Source: an uncultured Paraprevotella sp.
GTDB lineage: Bacteria > Bacteroidota > Bacteroidia > Bacteroidales > Bacteroidaceae
DNA: 64,000 nucleotides
Direction of reading: 5' to 3'
Assembly (NCBI GenBank): GCA_910586505.1
Contig: CAJUGV010000007.1
Span: forward strand, 70,235 to 134,234
Each line of letters starts with the position of its first letter. The first letter of the stretch is position 1. Shown here one piece after another: positions 62,028 through 64,000 of the stretch. The notes below the pieces were generated by a model. The model made no database searches. It was not told where the DNA came from and saw only the letters and a list, made by a program, of their open reading frames with translations. Both the position numbers and the translations under genes were made by a program.

Positions 62028-63932
62028 ATGGGAAAGATTATTGGAATTGATTTGGGAACTACAAACTCGTGTGTTTCTGTATTTGAGGGTAACGAACCTG
62101 TTGTGATAGCTAATAATGAAGGAAAGCGTACGACTCCTTCTATTGTCGGGTTTAAGAATGGGGAGCGTTTGGTTGGTGATCCTGCCAAGCGACAGGCCAT
62201 TACAAATCCGAAAAATACGATATTTTCTATCAAACGCTTTATGGGAGAAACGTTTGATCAGGTGCAGAAAGAAATCGCAAGTGTTCCTTATTCTGTAGTG
62301 AAAGGTGATAATAATACGCCGCGTGTGGATATAGAGGGACGTCTTTATACTCCTCAGGAAATTTCTGCGATGGTACTCCAGAAGATGAAGAAGACGGCTG
62401 AAGATTATCTGGGCCAAGAAGTAACAGAAGCTGTAATTACTGTACCTGCATATTTCTCTGACTCGCAGCGTCAGGCAACAAAGGAAGCTGGTCAGATTGC
62501 CGGATTGGAAGTAAAGCGAATTGTGAATGAACCGACGGCGGCAGCTTTGGCATATGGAGTGGATAAGTCTAACAAGGATATGAAGATAGCAGTGTTCGAT
62601 CTTGGTGGAGGTACATTTGATATTTCAATTCTTGAATTTGGAAGCGGAGTATTTGAGGTGCTTTCTACCAATGGTGATACGCATCTTGGTGGAGATGACT
62701 TCGATCAGGTTATTATAGATTGGTTGGCTTCTGATTTTAAAAATGAAGAAGGTGTTGACTTAAAGCAAGATCCGATGGCTTTGCAGCGCTTGAAAGAAGC
62801 TGCGGAGAAAGCTAAGATAGAATTGTCTTCTACTCCTACTACGGAAATTAACTTACCTTATATTACTGCTGTTAATGGAGTACCTAAACATTTAGTAAAG
62901 ACTTTGACGCGTGCTAAGTTCGAACAGTTGGCTGATGGTTTGATTCAGGCTTGCAAGGTTCCGTGTCAGAAAGCAATGCAGGATGCAGGTTTGAGTAACT
63001 CTGACATAGATGAAGTAATTTTGGTTGGTGGTTCGAGTCGTATACCGGCCATTCAAAAGTTGGTGGAAGATTTCTTTGGAAAGGCTCCGTCTAAGGGTGT
63101 GAATCCGGATGAAGTTGTTGCCGTAGGTGCTTCTATTCAGGGTGCGATTCTGAATAAGGAAGCCGGTGTTGGCGACATCGTATTGCTGGATGTAACTCCA
63201 TTGTCTATGGGTATTGAGACAATGGGAGGTGTAATGACTAAGTTGATTGAGGCTAATACGACAATTCCTTGCAATAAGAGTGAGGTATTCAGTACAGCGG
63301 CAGATAATCAAACAGAAGTGACTATTCATGTGTTGCAAGGTGAACGTCCTATGGCTGCTCAGAACAAATCGATCGGTCAGTTTAATTTGACAGGTATAAC
63401 TCCTGCTCCACGTGGTGTTCCTCAGATTGAAGTGACGTTTGATATTGACGCCAATGGCATTTTGAAAGTTTCAGCTAAGGATAAGGCTACAGGCAAGGAG
63501 CAAGCAATTCGTATAGAGGCTTCTTCCGGTTTGAGTAAAGATGAAATAGATCGTATGAAAGCTGAGGCTGAAGCGAATGCTGATGCAGATAAGAAAGAGC
63601 GTGAAAGAGTAGACAAAATGAATCAGGCTGATTCTATGATATTCCAAACGGAAAATCAGATGAAGGAATTGGGCGATAAGATCCCTGCCGACAAGAAGCC
63701 TGCCATTGAAAGTGCTTTGCAAAAACTGAAAGATGCTCATAAAGCTGGAGATATTGCAGCAATAGATTCTGCTATTTCAGAGATGAATGATGCATGGCAT
63801 GCAGCTAGTGCACAGATGTATCAGGGTGGTGCACAGCCTGGTGCAGGTTCTCAGCAGAATGCTAGTGGACAGGGTAGTTCTAATTCTAGTGATGATGTGA
63901 TTCAGGATGCTGACTTTGAGGAAGTCAAATGA
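62028..63932 (+). CDS. dnaK: Chaperone DnaK (Hsp70)
   Basis: ATP-driven protein-folding chaperone. 634 residues. Nucleotide domain with GIDLGTTNSCV at the start, VPAYFSDSQRQATKEAG, IAVFDLGGGTFDISIL and VGGSSRIPAIQ; substrate domain from about 390 (LLDVTPLSMGIETMGG); helical lid; Gly/Gln/Ser-rich linker and the final DADFEEVK, as in other DnaK. Neither dnaJ nor grpE is adjacent in this window. A hairpin terminator follows. Confidence 0.98.
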   Translation: MGKIIGIDLGTTNSCVSVFEGNEPVVIANNEGKRTTPSIVGFKNGERLVGDPAKRQAITNPKNTIFSIKRFMGETFDQVQKEIASVPYSVVKGDNNTPRVDIEGRLYTPQEISAMVLQKMKKTAEDYLGQEVTEAVITVPAYFSDSQRQATKEAGQIAGLEVKRIVNEPTAAALAYGVDKSNKDMKIAVFDLGGGTFDISILEFGSGVFEVLSTNGDTHLGGDDFDQVIIDWLASDFKNEEGVDLKQDPMALQRLKEAAEKAKIELSSTPTTEINLPYITAVNGVPKHLVKTLTRAKFEQLADGLIQACKVPCQKAMQDAGLSNSDIDEVILVGGSSRIPAIQKLVEDFFGKAPSKGVNPDEVVAVGASIQGAILNKEAGVGDIVLLDVTPLSMGIETMGGVMTKLIEANTTIPCNKSEVFSTAADNQTEVTIHVLQGERPMAAQNKSIGQFNLTGITPAPRGVPQIEVTFDIDANGILKVSAKDKATGKEQAIRIEASSGLSKDEIDRMKAEAEANADADKKERERVDKMNQADSMIFQTENQMKELGDKIPADKKPAIESALQKLKDAHKAGDIAAIDSAISEMNDAWHAASAQMYQGGAQPGAGSQQNASGQGSSNSSDDVIQDADFEEVK

Positions 63933-63965
63933 TTCCGATAAGGATACAGATAATAAACAATAAGC

Positions 63966-63998
63966 AAAAGCGTGCAGCTCAATGAGTTGCACGCTTTT
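63966..63998 (+). terminator. Terminator of dnaK
   Basis: 15-base arms (63966-63980 with 63984-63998) with one G-U wobble, ending in a T run at the window edge. Confidence 0.8.
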
Positions 63999-64000
63999 TG

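Noticed and set aside
1..64000. CRISPR arrays, tRNA or rRNA genes, insertion sequences, prophage or conjugative genes
   Set aside because: No spaced direct repeats, cloverleaf sequences, transposase, integrase or phage proteins were recognised in either strand.

Overview
The window comes from a member of the Bacteroidales, most likely the genus Bacteroides or a close relative. Evidence: almost every transcription unit starts with the Bacteroides sigma-ABfr -7 element TAnnTTTG (over 20 copies at plausible positions), Shine-Dalgarno sequences are nearly absent, and the gene content is typical of the group (rlmN-DUF4837-pdxA-flippase, DUF4105, DUF6621, carboxynorspermidine dehydrogenase, split ThrE exporter). 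No tRNA, rRNA, CRISPR array, insertion sequence or prophage gene was recognised; this is chromosomal core and near-core sequence.

Layout. 1-8335: a truncated outer-membrane protein gene and coaX on the minus strand, then DUF4105, an alkaline-phosphatase-like protein that appears to have lost its catalytic residues, and secA on the plus strand. 9004-11591: two related lipoproteins flanking a small beta-barrel protein, plus an unknown cytoplasmic protein. 11673-12316: a gene-poor stretch that may hold a decayed gene. 12317-25419: membrane pyrophosphatase, a DEDDh exonuclease, valS, a LysR/ThrE exporter cluster, mazG, an SLC13 transporter, and an ECF sigma factor with a short anti-sigma-like protein and a Spy-like periplasmic protein. 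25468-32659: L,D-transpeptidase with a tiny secreted protein that is little more than a type IX sorting-like domain, rnz, rpsA, pfkA and a DUF418 membrane protein. 32949-34285: a GH16 glucanase followed by two candidate minus-strand small RNAs. 34286-40398: the most unusual operon, a 1295-residue fusion (glycosyltransferase 2, HIT-like phosphorylase, SpoIID), an AmpG-like permease and a BadF-type sugar kinase. 40511-47717: two plus-strand operons, rlmN/DUF4837/pdxA/flippase and sigma-54 activator/lptE/unknown/secG. 47827-63932: uvrA, a GHL10 glycosidase-like protein, clpB, DUF6621, carboxynorspermidine dehydrogenase, a radical SAM enzyme, recA, a patatin-barrel protein and dnaK.

Functional themes. 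Several genes bear on the cell envelope: SecA and SecG (export), LptE (LPS assembly), L,D-transpeptidase, GHL10 protein and the SpoIID/AmpG/kinase operon (peptidoglycan cutting and salvage), patatin-barrel and lipoprotein-barrel units (outer membrane). The strongest candidate for an undescribed system is the 34286-40398 operon, which couples a denuded-glycan-cutting type of domain, a muropeptide-type permease, an amino-sugar kinase and a nucleotide-transfer domain in one transcription unit. The second is the pair of adjacent small RNAs, each with a complete promoter and terminator, which are partly complementary to each other. All functional statements rest on reading motifs by eye; no database search was possible.
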